A stretch of 64,000 nucleotides of DNA, taken from the NCBI GenBank assembly GCA_025358925.1, contig JANYHT010000048.1, positions 17,331 to 81,330 of the forward strand, given 5' to 3'. Position 1 is the stretch's first letter, and each line of letters starts with the position of its first letter. A program made the position numbers and the translations under genes. This document shows positions 1 through 9,578 of the stretch, piece after piece. This stretch comes from Gemmatimonadaceae bacterium. GTDB lineage: Bacteria; Gemmatimonadota; Gemmatimonadetes; Gemmatimonadales; Gemmatimonadaceae. A model generated the notes under the pieces. That model ran no database searches, was not told where the DNA came from, and was given only the letters and a program-made list of their open reading frames with translations.

Positions 1-1
1 C

Positions 2-550
2 GTGACCATTGCGTCACCGGGTGACCGTTCTGCGGCTGACGCGCTCGTTCGTGTGCTTGCGGCGCACGGTGATGCGGCCGGTGCACGCGCCGTGCTCGTC
101 AGGGCGTATGCCGATGTGCCGTCGGTGGGTCGCAACATCACGCGCGAAAGCGTGACCTTTCTGCAAGGTATGGCAGCGGTGGAGCGGGCGGCGAAGCACG
201 AAGACGCTGCGGCTACGGCGCTGAGCTCCGCGCTACAGATCGCTACGCGTGTGCACGAAGGGGATATCCAAGACAGTGCGACTCACGCGGTCGGTAACGT
301 CACCGCTGAAAATGCGTGGGTGCTCTTTGATCTGGCACAACTGCGATTGCACGCGAAGAGTGCTGGAGTTGCGTCCGTGAAGGAAGGGACGCGATTGATG
401 GATCAACTCAGCGCTGCATGGCCCACCATAGAAGATCCCGATACGGTGCGCTTCCCCACCTCACGTATCGGCGATCGACTCCTGCTACTCGCGCGTGAGT
501 GCCAGAAAAACGGAAGGTCCTGCCCTGTTCCAAAACCAACAAAATGTTGA
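2..550 (+). CDS. C-terminal part of an unidentified alpha-helical protein
   Basis: This frame is open to the left edge of the window, so only the last 182 or so residues are seen and the true start lies outside. The sequence is rich in Ala and Leu and looks helical, with TPR-like spacing (for example AALSSALQIATRVH and WVLFDLAQLRLHA), and ends in a short Cys-containing tail. No catalytic motif is visible. It converges on the RND fusion-protein gene with only one base between the stops. It could be the C-terminal helical-repeat region of a larger signalling or TPR protein, but I do not recognise the family. Confidence 0.6.
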   Translation: MTIASPGDRSAADALVRVLAAHGDAAGARAVLVRAYADVPSVGRNITRESVTFLQGMAAVERAAKHEDAAATALSSALQIATRVHEGDIQDSATHAVGNVTAENAWVLFDLAQLRLHAKSAGVASVKEGTRLMDQLSAAWPTIEDPDTVRFPTSRIGDRLLLLARECQKNGRSCPVPKPTKC

Positions 551-551
551 G

Positions 552-1742
552 CTAGTGCGCCGAAGTTGGCACGGCGATCGTGACGGCTGTGCCTTCCACA
601 ATGTCATCGCCCGGATTCACGATGAGCACGGCGTCAGTCGGAAGGCCGCTCGCAACTTCCACTTCTGTGCCGTAGTCCCGACCAAGGGTGACACGCACGA
701 TGCGCACGCGCCCGTCCACCACGACAGCGATGTGTGGCCCGTCCGCACGCAGCATGAGTGTGTTGGTAGGTATGAGCATGGGCCGAGTGACGCGTTGCAG
801 CACCAACTTGACTTGCGCATACATGCCCGGAAGGAGTCGGCCGGTGCTGTTCGCGAGTTGAATTTCTGTCAGCAAGGTTCGTGTCGACGGATCAAGCGCG
901 TTCGACGTTCGCGTGACACGTCCAATAAATGCGGTCGCGCCGAGCTCCTGCACCAAAATTTCCGCGACCTGCCCCACGCGCACACTCGGCGCGGCGTTTT
1001 GCGGGACGTTGGCGATAACGCGCAACGAATCTGTTTGTGCGAGCGTGAAGAGCGGTCGAACATTGGCATTGCCGCCCGGCACAACGAGCGCACCGACGTC
1101 AACGTTGCGCGCCGTGACCACACCTGCGAAGGGCGCGAGAATCCCACCAAAATGTTTCAGCGCGGTGAGGCGTTCCACATTCGATGCTGCAGCACTCGCG
1201 CTCGCCCGAGCGGCGTCATAGGCACCCTGTTTTTCGTCGAGCTCTTGTCGCGTGGCGACATTCTGTTGGATAAGGTTACGCCATCGATCCAACGTGGTGC
1301 GCGTAAGTTCGGCAGTCGCTTGCATTTGTGCCAAGGTAGATTTGGACTGCGCTAATTCCTGATCGAGTTCTGGCGTTTCGATCTCCGCCATCGCTTGCCC
1401 GGCCTTGACGCGCGAACCCATGTCCACAAGCCAGCGCTTCACATATCCACTAGTGCGGGCATATAGTGCTGTTTCGTGCAATCCATACAGTGTACCCGGC
1501 ACCGTGAGCGCTTGCGTCGAGTCGCCGCGCCGCGCGTAAGCAACCGTGACAATTGGTTGTGCCGATGACGACCGTGTCGCCGCCGCCAGTTGCTTCGCGC
1601 GCGAGAGTCGCGGCAAAATCCCAGCCACGAGCAGCGCGACAATCAACACGACGACGCCAAGGATCATCGCCATTCCACCACGCCGTTCGCGATGCGCGAC
1701 GGAGTTGGTGTCGCAACGGACTGCGGATTCCGTTAAGGTCAT
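552..1742 (-). CDS. RND efflux periplasmic adaptor (membrane fusion protein)
   Basis: A 396-residue protein of the HlyD/AcrA-type adaptor family, which links an inner-membrane RND pump to an outer-membrane channel. One N-terminal membrane anchor lies at about residues 24-45. It is followed by the biotinyl-lipoyl-like half motif (GYVKRWLVDMGSRVKAGQ), an alpha-helical hairpin with many Gln and Ala residues, the second lipoyl half (LAPFAGVVTARNVDVGALV), then beta-barrel and membrane-proximal domains. Its ATG overlaps the stop of the upstream RND permease by four bases (ATGA), so the two are translationally coupled. Pump-first order is less common than adaptor-first. No TolC-like gene is visible nearby. 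The substrate cannot be read from the sequence. Confidence 0.93.
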   Translation of the reverse strand: MTLTESAVRCDTNSVAHRERRGGMAMILGVVVLIVALLVAGILPRLSRAKQLAAATRSSSAQPIVTVAYARRGDSTQALTVPGTLYGLHETALYARTSGYVKRWLVDMGSRVKAGQAMAEIETPELDQELAQSKSTLAQMQATAELTRTTLDRWRNLIQQNVATRQELDEKQGAYDAARASASAAASNVERLTALKHFGGILAPFAGVVTARNVDVGALVVPGGNANVRPLFTLAQTDSLRVIANVPQNAAPSVRVGQVAEILVQELGATAFIGRVTRTSNALDPSTRTLLTEIQLANSTGRLLPGMYAQVKLVLQRVTRPMLIPTNTLMLRADGPHIAVVVDGRVRIVRVTLGRDYGTEVEVASGLPTDAVLIVNPGDDIVEGTAVTIAVPTSAH

Positions 1743-4700
1743 GCGGCACGCTCATGCACAGGAATGATCGCTTGCAACGGCGTCGCGACGGCACGATTGC
1801 GCAATGCACTGAACGCAATCGGCACAATGAACAGTGTGGCCAGCGTGGCCACGCTCAGTCCGCCAATCACAGCGCGACCGAGCGGCGCATTTTGTTCGCC
1901 ACCCTCGCCAAATCCGAGCGCCATCGGGAGCATGCCAATGATCATCGCGACGGCGGTCATGATCACAGGGCGAAGACGCGTATCACCGGCTTCAAGCGCG
2001 GCATCGTACGCACTCACGCCGGCCAGTTGACGTTCGCGCGCAAAAGAGACGATGAGAATACTGTTCGCCGTCGCCACACCAATGCTCATGATGGCACCCA
2101 TCAAGGAAGGTACGCTGAGCGTCGTTTGCGTAGCAAAGAGTGCCCAAACAATCCCCGCGAGTGCGCCGGGCAACGCGGTGATGATGATGAAAGGATCGAG
2201 CCAGGATTGGAAATTCACGACCATAAGCAGATACACGAGTACGACCGCAAAGGCGAGGCCAAATCCCAATCCGCGAAACGCCGTACGCATGCTCGCGACT
2301 TGTCCTCGCATCGCGATGGTGGTGCCACGCGGCAGTGTTGGTGTGACGTCGGCGATGATCTTGTCCACTTCACTCGCGACGGCGCCAAGATCACGATCTT
2401 GCACATTGGCAAATACGTCGAACACTCCTTGCACGTCGTAATGGCTGACGTTTGCGATGCCTGTACGGCGTGAAATCTCGGCGACATTCTCCAACGTTTG
2501 TGCGCCGCCTGCGCTCGTGCCGGACGATAAAATTGGCGCGCCGGTGATGGCTTCGAGTGTGCGAATACGCGACTGCGGTGTTTGCACGCTCACTGCGTAC
2601 TGCACGCCATTGAGTGGATTGAGCCAAAAATTCGGCGCCGACTGTCCGCTGGACGCGAGCGAAACGAGCAAATTATTGGATACGTCGCGCTGCGTCACGT
2701 TCAGCGCGGCCGCGCGATCACGATCCACCGTGACAAACAGTTGGGGTGCGTTGATGAGCTGCTGCACGTACACGTCTGCGGCGCCTGGAATTTTCCGCAC
2801 GCGCGCTTCGATGGAGCGCGCAATTTGATAGTTCTTGGTTTTATTGGGGCCAATGACTTGGACGTTAATCGGCGCCGGGAGTCCAAAATTGAGAATCTGT
2901 CCCACGATATCTGCCGCTTGGAAAAACACGGTGACATCCGGAAACTCAGCGTGCAGTCGGGCCCGAAGCGCACGCCGATAGTCATCGACACCCCCGTGTC
3001 TGTTGCTCGAAAGACCAATGAGAATATCTGCATCGGTCGAGCCGATGGTCGGGTTGTCACTAAACGCGAGATTGGCTGCACCGGATGACGTGATACCGAT
3101 GTTGTCGAGCACCAGCGCCAATTCGTCGGCAGGAATGACTTGGCGAATAATGCGTTCGATGCCCGCCACATACTGCTCCGTCGCCTCGACGCGCGTCCCG
3201 ACGGGTGCACGCACGTGCAGGCGAATCTGTCCGGCGTCGACGCTTGGGAAGAAGTTTTGTCCGAGAAACGGAATGAGCGCGCACGACGCAATGACGCCGC
3301 CAGCAAAGCAGGTCACCACGCGACCACGATGCGCCAACGCGCCTTTCAGTGCCAATCGATAACGCGCGCGTAACCGTTCGAAAGCAGCGTCAAAGCGCAG
3401 GTGCACGCGTTCCATAGGCCCTGACGCTCCGTGATGGTGGGCCTCGTACTGCAGCGCATAGCGCACCAACGTTGGTACCAACGTGCGCGAAATTGCGTAA
3501 GAGGCGAGCATCGCGAACACGACGGCCATCGCCAGCGGCGCAAACAATGACCCAGCAGCACCACCGAGAAAAAAGATGGGTACGAAAACAATGCAGATTG
3601 ACAGTGTGGACACGAGTGTTGGCACGGCAATCTGCTGCGCCCCTTGTACAATGGCGTCGTCAATCGCGAGGCCGCTTTCAAGCACGCGATGAATATTTTC
3701 GATCCCAACCGTCGCATCGTCAACCAACACGCCGACGGCCAAAGCCAGCCCGCCAAGCGTCATCACATTCATCGATTGTCCCAGTGTGGCGAGCGCGATG
3801 ATTGAGCTCAGGATGGACAGCGGAATGGATAAGGCAACGATCAGCGTGGAGCGCCAACTGCCTAAAAAAAGGAGGATCATCGCAGCGGTGAGTAACGCGG
3901 CAATCAGTGCTTCGTTCAGTACTCCTTTGAGCGCGGCGACAACGAACAGCGATTGGTCGGCGAGTACCTCAACGTTGAGTGTTGGTGGGAGCGTCGCCAG
4001 AATGCCTGGCAGCGCCGCGCGCACGCGCTGCACAACATCCACCGTTGACGCACCTCCAGATTTGAGCACGGTGATCAGCGCCCCGCGCTTCCCGCTGCGC
4101 CTGACAATGTTGGTTTGCACCGCGTATCCATCACGCACCTGCGCGACATCGCGAACATGCACCAGCGCCCCGTTCACCACCTTGATCGGAAGGTCGTTGA
4201 GTGCATCGGCGACATCCGGACTCCCATTCATACGCACGGCGTATTCACGATCGCCAATTTTTGCCGTACCGGACGGCAAAATGAGATTCTGTGCGTTGAT
4301 TGCCGCGCTCACATCGGACGGAGAGATGCCGCGCGCCAAAAGTTGTTGCGGATCGAGATCGACATTGATTAAGCGCGCGCGACCTCCGTACGGCTGCGGC
4401 ACGCTCGCCCCCTGTACCGTGGCCAATTTGGTCCGGATACCATTGGACCCCAAATCGTACAGTTCCTGCTCGCTGAGCGTGGCACTGCTCAACACCAGCT
4501 GCAGCACGGGGACATTTGACGCATTAAAGCGCAGGATAAAGGGGGCCGACGCGCCGGGCGGCATAATGCGCAAAATCGTTTGCGAAACAGCGGCGAGTTG
4601 GGCGACCGCCGCTTCGATTTTGGCCTTCGGTTGAAAAAACACCTTAATGACGGTCACACCAGCCAACGACTGCGACTCAATGTGCTCGATATCATTCACG

Positions 4701-4921
4701 GTTGTCGTAATCGCCCGCTCGTACACCGTGCCAAAACGCCGTTCCATTTCCTCCGCAGGCAACCCATTATACTGCCAAATGATCGACACCACGGGGATGT
4801 CGATTTCTGGAAAAATATCGGTGGGCGTGCGTACAATGGACAGCACGCCGAAAATGACGACGAGCAGCGCACCAACGATGAATGTATAGGGGCGCCGAAG
4901 CGCGAGTTGAACGATCCACAT
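1739..4921 (-). CDS. RND efflux transporter permease subunit (AcrB/HAE-1-like)
   Basis: A 1,060-residue inner-membrane proton-driven pump. I chose the ATG at 4921 because the protein then begins MWIVQLALRRPYTF, the usual short cytoplasmic start before TM1; a longer open frame to 5107 has no family likeness. The order is TM1, periplasmic porter domains, TM2-6 with GVLVDDATVGIENI (the Asp-Asp proton-relay pair typical of drug-type rather than metal-type pumps), TM7, a second porter half, and TM8-12. Length and architecture are full. The adaptor gene overlaps its 3' end. It is divergent from the decayed DUF3179 gene, with about 115 bp between starts. It is probably a multidrug or hydrophobic-compound exporter; the exact substrate is unknown. 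Confidence 0.95.
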   Translation of the reverse strand: MWIVQLALRRPYTFIVGALLVVIFGVLSIVRTPTDIFPEIDIPVVSIIWQYNGLPAEEMERRFGTVYERAITTTVNDIEHIESQSLAGVTVIKVFFQPKAKIEAAVAQLAAVSQTILRIMPPGASAPFILRFNASNVPVLQLVLSSATLSEQELYDLGSNGIRTKLATVQGASVPQPYGGRARLINVDLDPQQLLARGISPSDVSAAINAQNLILPSGTAKIGDREYAVRMNGSPDVADALNDLPIKVVNGALVHVRDVAQVRDGYAVQTNIVRRSGKRGALITVLKSGGASTVDVVQRVRAALPGILATLPPTLNVEVLADQSLFVVAALKGVLNEALIAALLTAAMILLFLGSWRSTLIVALSIPLSILSSIIALATLGQSMNVMTLGGLALAVGVLVDDATVGIENIHRVLESGLAIDDAIVQGAQQIAVPTLVSTLSICIVFVPIFFLGGAAGSLFAPLAMAVVFAMLASYAISRTLVPTLVRYALQYEAHHHGASGPMERVHLRFDAAFERLRARYRLALKGALAHRGRVVTCFAGGVIASCALIPFLGQNFFPSVDAGQIRLHVRAPVGTRVEATEQYVAGIERIIRQVIPADELALVLDNIGITSSGAANLAFSDNPTIGSTDADILIGLSSNRHGGVDDYRRALRARLHAEFPDVTVFFQAADIVGQILNFGLPAPINVQVIGPNKTKNYQIARSIEARVRKIPGAADVYVQQLINAPQLFVTVDRDRAAALNVTQRDVSNNLLVSLASSGQSAPNFWLNPLNGVQYAVSVQTPQSRIRTLEAITGAPILSSGTSAGGAQTLENVAEISRRTGIANVSHYDVQGVFDVFANVQDRDLGAVASEVDKIIADVTPTLPRGTTIAMRGQVASMRTAFRGLGFGLAFAVVLVYLLMVVNFQSWLDPFIIITALPGALAGIVWALFATQTTLSVPSLMGAIMSIGVATANSILIVSFARERQLAGVSAYDAALEAGDTRLRPVIMTAVAMIIGMLPMALGFGEGGEQNAPLGRAVIGGLSVATLATLFIVPIAFSALRNRAVATPLQAIIPVHERAA

Positions 4922-5036
4922 CGAACAGCTTACGCAATTCGGGCCCGAAACGTTGCCGACGGTCGCGTCGCGTTCAGCGATATAATTTGGTATCGTTCCA
5001 TCGACGCACGTTCTTCCTTCTCGACGGAGCACGCTC

Positions 5037-5736
5037 GTGCGGAAACTGTTTGCTGGCGGCGTGCTCGGGCTGATCCTGCTTGAGATCGCCAACGTGTATT
5101 TCATCATGCCGATGCCAGGCAGTCAGCGCGTGCGCGGCATTGACTGGGCGTATCACGTGTACGCATGGCGATGGGCGTTTCGCGCTTGCTTTGCTGTGGG
5201 CATCGCCGCTGGACTCGCTGCCGCGTGTACGCGTTCAATTTCCGTCTGGCCGCCATCAGGTGCGCGACTCCATCGGTGGCCAGCCAGTGTTGAATTAGCT
5301 ACTGCACCGTATGTCGCACGGGTCGTGCATTTGTTCCCATCGTCAATGGAACGCTGACAACATTTCGTTTGGTGTGAGGCGATCGCGGGCGCGCGGAAAG
5401 GGGCGATGCTGCCCGAATTGCCGAGTCGTCAGGTCACGTTGCGTCAGTGGGTGACGTTGTATCCGCGCAGTCTCGTGATGCAAGCCGATACCAACTGCGC
5501 GAACGAATATGCGCGCGATTCTGCCTACGAACGCGGCACAAGCAGGAATGCATTAATCGGTACGAATTCCGCATCATGGCAGGAGAAATCGTGGGCGCAA
5601 CGATTCACTGGTCACTGCGAATACCGCGTACGATTTAACCGGTCGCGGCATGCACAGCGTGTTACCACCGCTCAACGCCAGCCAGGAGTATTGGCACAGT
5701 TGGCGAACATTTCATGCGACAACCGCTCGATACTAG
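5037..5736 (+). pseudogene. Decayed DUF3179-family membrane protein gene
   Basis: DUF3179-like peptide is readable in order but in three changing frames. From a GTG at 5037 with a CGGAG ribosome site, the signal/TM start MRKLFAGGVLGLILLEIANV and further helix run to about 5225. Next comes HQVRDSIGGQPVLN up to a stop at 5296. A one-base shift gives YCTVCRTGRAFVPIVNG from 5300 to a stop at 5375. From 5376 comes EAIAGARKGAMLPELPSRQV and on to about QEKSW. A last frame from 5608 gives LVTANTAYDLTGRGMHSV and ends FHATTARY at 5736. The joins lack family segments, so there are probably at least three internal deletions besides the frameshift. The remnant fills the 5.0-5.74 kb space between the RND operon and malQ, which otherwise has no intact gene. 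The function of the DUF3179 family is unknown. Confidence 0.85.
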
Positions 5737-5742
5737 CGCCTG

Positions 5743-7224
5743 CTATCGTTCGTACGTTGCGATCAACTCACGCAACCGATCAAGAATTCCCGGCGTGAGC
5801 TGTTCCCACGTGAAACGAAAACCCCAGTTGCCGGTGGGACGTCCGGGCATGTTCATACGCGCTTCGCTGCCGAGTCCAAGCAAGTCCTGCAAGGGTATCA
5901 GTGCCGTATTCGCGACGGACGCGAGCGCGGCACGTATGAGGGTCCAATGCATGTCGTGGCCATCGGCATTCAAATAGCGTAGCGCGTACGCCTTCTCTAT
6001 CGCAACGTCCGCAACCTTTCGCGTAGAATCCGTTGTCCCTGAAGACTTCCACCAACCAACCGTTGTGTCGTTGTCGTGCGTGCCCGTGTACACGACGTTG
6101 TCGCGTGATAACCGATGTGGCGTGAAGTCAGTCGCCTTTCCGTCTCCACCAAACGCAAATTGTAAAATGCTCATGCCGGGAAACCCCAGCGATTCGCGCA
6201 GCACTTCGACCGCTGGTGTGATCATACCGAGATTTTCCGCAACAATCGGCAGTGGTCCAAGGGCGGTCGCCACGGCGTCAAACAGCGCGGCTCCCGGGCC
6301 CGCCACCCAGCGACCATGTGCTGCGGTTGTCGCGTCGCCTGGCACCTCCCAGTAAGCCTCGAAGCCACGAAAGTGATCAAGGCGTACCACGTCGAACAGT
6401 CGAAATGACGCCCGCATGCGCTTGACCCACCACGCGTACTTGTCGGCAGCGTGCGTTGACCACGCGTACAGCGGATTGCCCCATAACTGCCCGGTGGCAC
6501 TGAAATAGTCGGGCGGTACACCCGCTTGCACGCGGGGATGTCCGCGCTCATCGAGATCAAAGAGTGCGCGGTTCGCCCAGACGTCGGCCGAGTCGTGCGC
6601 GACGTAAATGGGCAAGTCTCCCATCAGGCGAATGCCACGGACGGTGGCCGCTTTTTTGAGGGCAAAAAATTGCGCGAAAAAGAAATATTGCTCGCGCTGC
6701 ACGCGCTCGATTGACGTCGCGAGAGCGCGGCGCCAGCGATCAAGCGCGGCCGGATGACGGGCGACCGCGTCCGGCTCCCAGTCGGTCCACGGCGTGCCAT
6801 TGTGCGCCTCTTTAAGCGCGATGAACAACGCGAAGTCGGGCAACCACGTGGCGTTTGCCGCCACAAACGCGCGATAGCGTTCGTCGGGCACCAAGCGCGC
6901 AGTCGCCGCGTCAAGCAGCGCGCGTTTGTGCGGAATAACTCGGCCAAAGTCGACGACGTGTGAAGAAAAATTCTCAACCGGCCCGACCTGCGTTGGCGCG
7001 GCGACGTCGATGAGCAATGGGTTGCCTGCAAACGCCGAAAAACACTGATACGGCGAATCGCCATATCCGGTTGGTCCCAACGGAAGCATTTGCCACACGC
7101 GCAAGCCTGAAGCAGTCATCACGTCGAGAAAGCGCAAAGCGGCTGCGCCAACATCTCCGACGCCGTTTGGGCTCGGGAGGGACGTTGGATGTAAGAGTAT
7201 GCCAGCGGCGCGAGGAAGCTTCAT
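5743..7224 (-). CDS. malQ: 4-alpha-glucanotransferase (amylomaltase)
   Basis: A GH77 enzyme of about 493 residues that disproportionates maltodextrins in glycogen/maltose metabolism in the cytoplasm. Recognisable blocks are AGILLHPTSLPSPNGVGDVG, WQMLPLGPTGYGDSPYQ, the DLPIYVAHDSADVW block, the nucleophile region VVRLDHFRGFEAYWEVP, VAENLGMITPAVE, and TGTHDNDTTVGWW. All active-site segments are present and the length is normal. I use the ATG at 7224; a TTG at 7260 would add 12 residues, and neither has a strong ribosome site. It converges on the DUF3179 remnant. No glycogen or maltose genes are next to it. Confidence 0.95.
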   Translation of the reverse strand: MKLPRAAGILLHPTSLPSPNGVGDVGAAALRFLDVMTASGLRVWQMLPLGPTGYGDSPYQCFSAFAGNPLLIDVAAPTQVGPVENFSSHVVDFGRVIPHKRALLDAATARLVPDERYRAFVAANATWLPDFALFIALKEAHNGTPWTDWEPDAVARHPAALDRWRRALATSIERVQREQYFFFAQFFALKKAATVRGIRLMGDLPIYVAHDSADVWANRALFDLDERGHPRVQAGVPPDYFSATGQLWGNPLYAWSTHAADKYAWWVKRMRASFRLFDVVRLDHFRGFEAYWEVPGDATTAAHGRWVAGPGAALFDAVATALGPLPIVAENLGMITPAVEVLRESLGFPGMSILQFAFGGDGKATDFTPHRLSRDNVVYTGTHDNDTTVGWWKSSGTTDSTRKVADVAIEKAYALRYLNADGHDMHWTLIRAALASVANTALIPLQDLLGLGSEARMNMPGRPTGNWGFRFTWEQLTPGILDRLRELIATYER

Positions 7225-7324
7225 GCGTTCAACGCTATGGGACGTCTGCGGTGCATTCAACTGCCCGTTGCATTCCGCTTGAAACAGCGCGATCCTCCGC
7301 GGACACCCTTACAGGAGTTATTTC

Positions 7325-7759
7325 ATGCGTCATTCATCGATCGTCGGCATTTCAGCGCTACTTACGTTGTCGTCATCTGCCGCACTCGCGCTCGTGTTGC
7401 ATGAGGAATGGAGCGGTATGGTGATGGGTAAGGACGGTTCTGCTATACACGGCAGTGCGACTATGAAGGCAGGCAAAGAGGCGAACACCACCGATGTCAT
7501 GCTCAAATTGTCGGGCGACGCCGCCGCCGGGGCGCGGCCGTGGCATGTGCATTCGGGGAGCTGTGCAAAAGCGGGTGGCGTGTTCGGCGGTGGCAAGTCA
7601 TACACAGCCGTCGCAATTGATGCAAAGGGCGCGGGCGAAAGCAAGGCCACGCTTCCTGTCGCGTTACCGGACACTGGCATGTATTACATCAACATCCATG
7701 AGTCGGCAACAATGATGGCGAAGATTGTCGCATGCGGCGATTTGAAGAAAGCGAAATGA
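7325..7759 (+). CDS. Small secreted protein, Cu/Zn-SOD-like or CHRD-like fold (tentative)
   Basis: A 144-residue protein with an N-terminal signal peptide (MRHSSIVGISALLTLSSSAA) and a mature part with beta-strand character. The block PWHVHSGSCAKAGGVFGGG followed by YYINIHES and IVACGDL recalls SOD-like or CHRD beta-sandwich proteins, where HVH and a later GDL occur, but a full set of copper ligands is not evident. The start is supported by AGGAG at 7313-7317, seven bases before the ATG. The stop overlaps the next gene's ATG (ATGA), so it is probably cotranslated with the M28 peptidase. Function unknown; the fold assignment is an inference. Confidence 0.8.
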   Translation: MRHSSIVGISALLTLSSSAALALVLHEEWSGMVMGKDGSAIHGSATMKAGKEANTTDVMLKLSGDAAAGARPWHVHSGSCAKAGGVFGGGKSYTAVAIDAKGAGESKATLPVALPDTGMYYINIHESATMMAKIVACGDLKKAK

Positions 7760-9567
7760 GGCTATGGCACGTGGCCAGCCTCATGGCGTTGCTGGCCACT
7801 ATGCCAGTTGGCGCCCAACCGGGCGCATCGTCCGATCCAAACCTGCAGCGCATCTGGCGACTTGGCATGGATAGCTCCCATGTCCAGCAACTGTCACAGA
7901 CGTTGTTCGATTCGATTGGACCGCGGTTAACGGGCAGCCCCGGGTTGACATCGGCGAGCGATTGGGTGATGCGCGAGTACAAGGCCTGGGGCATTGAAGC
8001 AAAGCGTGAGCAGTATGGCACGTGGCGCGGTTGGCGTCGCGGCATCTCGCATATCGATCTCATGGCGCCACGGGTGCGTTCGCTGGAAGGCACAATGCTC
8101 GCGTGGAGTCCGGGAACAAGAGGCGTTCCCGTACGTGCCGAAGCGATCATTTTGCCGATGTTCAAGGACAGCACCGAGTTCGTGAAGTGGCTGCCGCAGG
8201 CGAAGGGCAAGATTGTGTTGTTGTCCCCGGCGTATCCCACATGTCGCCCATCGGAAGATTGGATCAAGTTTGCCACACCCGAATCGAAAGCGCGTATGGA
8301 CACTGCGGTTGCGCAGACGCTGAAGGATTGGACAATCATGACTGGTACGGATTTGCGTCCCGACAGCTCCAAGCTGTATCGCGGCACTGGTTACGCGCTC
8401 GCACTCGGTACCGGCACACTCGGCATGCGATTGGAGAAGGCCGGCATTGTTGGCATGATCTCGTCGCGCAACAAGTTGAGTGGCTTTGCAAACCCGTTTG
8501 CCGCGCAAGGCGGTGGGCAGTTCCCGACAGGCGGCGGACGTGGCGCCGGCGGTGGCGGCGGTCCGGGCGGTCGCGCGGGTGGCGGTGCGAGTGAACGCGG
8601 CGGCGGACCCGCCACTAGTCTCGCGGCGGCAGCACAAGCACGTGGCGGATTTGTCGCACCCGGCGGAGCCGGCGGATGGGGCGTGATTGAAGTTTTCGAG
8701 ACGTACAACAAAATCGCACCTGCCGTTACGCTCACGTGCGAAGATTACGGTCTGGTGTATCGCTTGGCTGAGAACAAACAGAAACCAATGGTCCGCCTCG
8801 ATCTTGATGCGTCGTTGCTCGGTGAGCAGTCGGCGTTCAACACGATCGGTATGATCAAAGGTACTGAGAAGCCCAACGAATACGTGATGCTCTCCGCGCA
8901 TTTCGACTCGTGGGACGCGTCCTCAGGGGCAACAGATAACGGCACGGGTACGATGATGGCGATGGAAGCGATGCGCATTCTCAAGCAAGTGTATCCGCAT
9001 CCGAAACGCACGATCATGGTCGGACATTGGGCCAGCGAGGAACAGGGACTCAACGGTTCGACGGCGTTTACGGAAGATCATCCTGAGGTGATGAAGGGCT
9101 TGCAGGCGTTGTTCAATCAGGACAACGGGACCGGGCGCGTGCAGTCGTTGACGTCATCAGGCCTTACGGACATCGGGCGTCATCTCAAGTCGTGGTATAA
9201 TCAGTTGCCGGCGTTCTACACCGATAGCATGAGCTCCAATGTGGTGTCGTGGAGTTTTAACGACATACCAACCGGCAACCCGGGCGGTACCGACGGCGCC
9301 GTGTTCGCATGCTTTGGCACGCCATCGTTTGGCATGGGTGGGGTGGGTTGGAATTACAGCACCTACACGTGGCACACCAATCGCGACACGTACGATAAAG
9401 TCGTGTTTGATGATCTGAAGCACAACGCCACGTTGGCGGCGATGATGGTCTATCTCGCAAGCGAAGATCCGGATTTTATTAAGCGTGATCGATCGCCCGG
9501 CACGTGGCCGGCCACGTGGCCTGCAAACTGTGGTAAAGTGCCGCGCGTCACGCGTCCTCGACTCTAG
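7756..9567 (+). CDS. Secreted M28-family metallopeptidase (carboxypeptidase Q-like)
   Basis: A 603-residue predicted periplasmic or secreted zinc aminopeptidase/carboxypeptidase. The signal peptide MRLWHVASLMALLATMPVGA precedes an N-terminal domain, a PA-like insert (KGKIVLLSPAYP) and the M28 catalytic domain. Di-zinc ligands are visible: His in SAHFDSWDASSG, Asp in ATDNGTGTMMAME, the Glu pair in WASEEQGLNGS, Asp in NQDNGTGR and His in YTWHTNRDTYD. At about residues 250-300 there is a Gly/Arg-rich low-complexity insertion (bases about 8505-8660), which is unusual inside a peptidase. The ATG is placed at the four-base overlap with the preceding small secreted protein gene. Peptide substrate not predictable. 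Confidence 0.92.
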   Translation: MRLWHVASLMALLATMPVGAQPGASSDPNLQRIWRLGMDSSHVQQLSQTLFDSIGPRLTGSPGLTSASDWVMREYKAWGIEAKREQYGTWRGWRRGISHIDLMAPRVRSLEGTMLAWSPGTRGVPVRAEAIILPMFKDSTEFVKWLPQAKGKIVLLSPAYPTCRPSEDWIKFATPESKARMDTAVAQTLKDWTIMTGTDLRPDSSKLYRGTGYALALGTGTLGMRLEKAGIVGMISSRNKLSGFANPFAAQGGGQFPTGGGRGAGGGGGPGGRAGGGASERGGGPATSLAAAAQARGGFVAPGGAGGWGVIEVFETYNKIAPAVTLTCEDYGLVYRLAENKQKPMVRLDLDASLLGEQSAFNTIGMIKGTEKPNEYVMLSAHFDSWDASSGATDNGTGTMMAMEAMRILKQVYPHPKRTIMVGHWASEEQGLNGSTAFTEDHPEVMKGLQALFNQDNGTGRVQSLTSSGLTDIGRHLKSWYNQLPAFYTDSMSSNVVSWSFNDIPTGNPGGTDGAVFACFGTPSFGMGGVGWNYSTYTWHTNRDTYDKVVFDDLKHNATLAAMMVYLASEDPDFIKRDRSPGTWPATWPANCGKVPRVTRPRL

Positions 9568-9578
9568 GTGATACGTAC

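Noticed and set aside
1553..2473. Plus-strand frame of about 300 codons opposite the RND genes
   Set aside because: It lies fully antisense to the RND genes with strong motifs and its own composition is Arg/His-rich, typical of a shadow frame.
4922..5107. N-terminal extension of the RND permease
   Set aside because: No family likeness; the pump starts normally at MWIVQLALRR.
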